From Massariosphaeria phaeospora (lineage: Eukaryota > Ascomycota > Dothideomycetes > Pleosporales), in NCBI GenBank assembly GCA_011032825.1, contig JAADJZ010000005.1, forward strand, positions 253,001 through 317,000: a stretch of DNA of 64,000 nucleotides, read 5' to 3'. The position numbers were made by a program, and so were the translations under genes. Below, piece by piece: positions 63,289-64,000 of this stretch. The notes under the pieces were generated by a model. The model saw nothing but the letters and a program-made list of their open reading frames with translations, was not told the DNA's origin and ran no database searches. Numbering within the stretch: the stretch's first letter is position 1; each line of letters starts with the position of its first letter.

Positions 63289-64000
63289 CTACTTAACCAC
63301 CTCCCTGGCCACGCCATCAGCCGTCCACCTCCCCTCGAATCTCTCCTGCAGCACCCTCAACCGCGAGAAAAACACATCGTCATCCACATACGCGCCCTTC
63401 AGCCACCGCTCCCCCTTCGTCGCATCGAACGCCCGCCGCGCATGCAACACCCTCCGATTATCAAAAATGACACACTCGCCCTCTTCCAGCCGGTACTCGT
63501 ACACATTGCTCTTGGCGCTGAGCAGCTTCTCGAAGGCGTGCGCGGCAGCGACGTAGTCCCTCAGCGCAGGCTGGTATCCTCCACCAATGTGCTTGTCGAA
63601 CGGGGCTTGGAAGGGCGGCGACCAGTTGACGCGGTGGATCGGCGGGATGGCTTCGTCGTGCTTCATGGCGCGGAGGGTCTCGATGGTACAGCGCGTGTGG
63701 TGGTAGTGGTGGGTGGGGTGGTGGTAGTGGTATGGGACTGGGTAGGTGCACAGCTTGCGGAAGTGGACCTCGGATTTGGCGCGCAGCTTGTGCGCAGCGT
63801 GGAACGAGTCGCTGAAGAACGACTCACCGCGAGGAGCTCGGGCGCGCAGGGAGTGGAGCAGCTGGAGGTGGGGAGGATTCGAGGTGTATAGCAGGTCCAT
63901 GTGTAGGCCGAGGAACTGCGGCGTGTAGGCGATGTTTTCAGCTCGGGGCTTCGATCGGACGTCCCAGGTGCGGCCGTAGAAGGTATCTTTCAGCAGGCCT
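63289..64000 (-). CDS. Gamma-butyrobetaine dioxygenase-like 2-oxoglutarate oxygenase (5' end outside window)
   Basis: The frame is open from the stop at 63289 to the right edge, giving the C-terminal 236 codons without an intron. It belongs to the TauD/TfdA fold as used by gamma-butyrobetaine and trimethyllysine dioxygenases. Evidence: DTFYGRTWDVRSKP, the iron-binding HxD in FLGLHMDLLYTSNPP, LLHSLRARAPRGESFFSDS, the long middle, and the distal iron His with the 2-oxoglutarate Arg region in CVIFDNRRVLHARRAF. The end RWLKGAYVDDDVFFSRLR is typical of the family. Such enzymes make carnitine or related hydroxylated betaines. The N-terminal zinc-binding domain expected of the family lies outside the window. 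Confidence 0.9.
   Translation of the reverse strand, partial: GLLKDTFYGRTWDVRSKPRAENIAYTPQFLGLHMDLLYTSNPPHLQLLHSLRARAPRGESFFSDSFHAAHKLRAKSEVHFRKLCTYPVPYHYHHPTHHYHHTRCTIETLRAMKHDEAIPPIHRVNWSPPFQAPFDKHIGGGYQPALRDYVAAAHAFEKLLSAKSNVYEYRLEEGECVIFDNRRVLHARRAFDATKGERWLKGAYVDDDVFFSRLRVLQERFEGRWTADGVAREVVK

Overview
The window is nuclear DNA of a filamentous ascomycete fungus (Pezizomycotina; Dothideomycetes is only an impression). The evidence is short introns of about 44-110 nt with GTATGT/GTAAGT-like donors, CTAAC/CTGAC branch points and CAG/TAG acceptors, plus genes typical of such fungi: actin-binding protein Abp1, dynein intermediate chain, dynamin Dnm1, ATP synthase subunit e, and PEBP, laccase-type and GPI-anchored proteins. 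I resolved exon structures by hand. For every complete spliced gene except two, the exon lengths sum to a multiple of three. The two exceptions each need one base in a homopolymer run.

Layout. 0-9.9 kb: a cysteine-rich single-pass membrane protein cut by the left edge, an FSH-type serine hydrolase, a secreted kelch protein with a broken frame, a secreted PQQ-type glucose/sorbosone dehydrogenase, an ADP-ribosylglycohydrolase and a short-chain dehydrogenase whose catalytic Tyr appears to be His. 9.9-13.3 kb: decayed repeats around one small secreted cysteine-rich protein. 13.3-25.7 kb: a coiled-coil membrane protein, ABP1 divergent from a very large F-box-like protein, and a small membrane protein. 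25.9-32.6 kb: a small secondary-metabolism-type group (multicopper oxidase, O-methyltransferase, UbiA prenyltransferase) with a truncated rhodopsin-like gene in it and no core synthase. 33-53.1 kb: mostly housekeeping genes (ExoX-C-like protein, SET/MYND protein, two Ser/Thr-rich wall proteins, dynein intermediate chain divergent from ATP synthase subunit e, DNM1, a bestrophin-like channel with a one-base frame break, a DUF4267-like protein, a PEBP protein).

53.1-63.3 kb: a gene-poor block and the most unusual part of the window. It holds at least 15 related units, each with a TATATAAGCCC-like core promoter, a pyrimidine-rich stretch ending in CA, and a conserved downstream segment. Eight units run head to tail on the + strand from 60.87 kb, five neighbours being spaced almost exactly 250 bp apart. 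Three more point the other way just to the left, so the array diverges from a centre near 60.8 kb. Further decayed copies on both strands reach back to 53.7 kb. No known protein or RNA family is recognisable. Several units carry a short ORF starting at the same relative place. This may be an undescribed array of short transcription units. The window ends inside a gamma-butyrobetaine dioxygenase-like gene on the minus strand.
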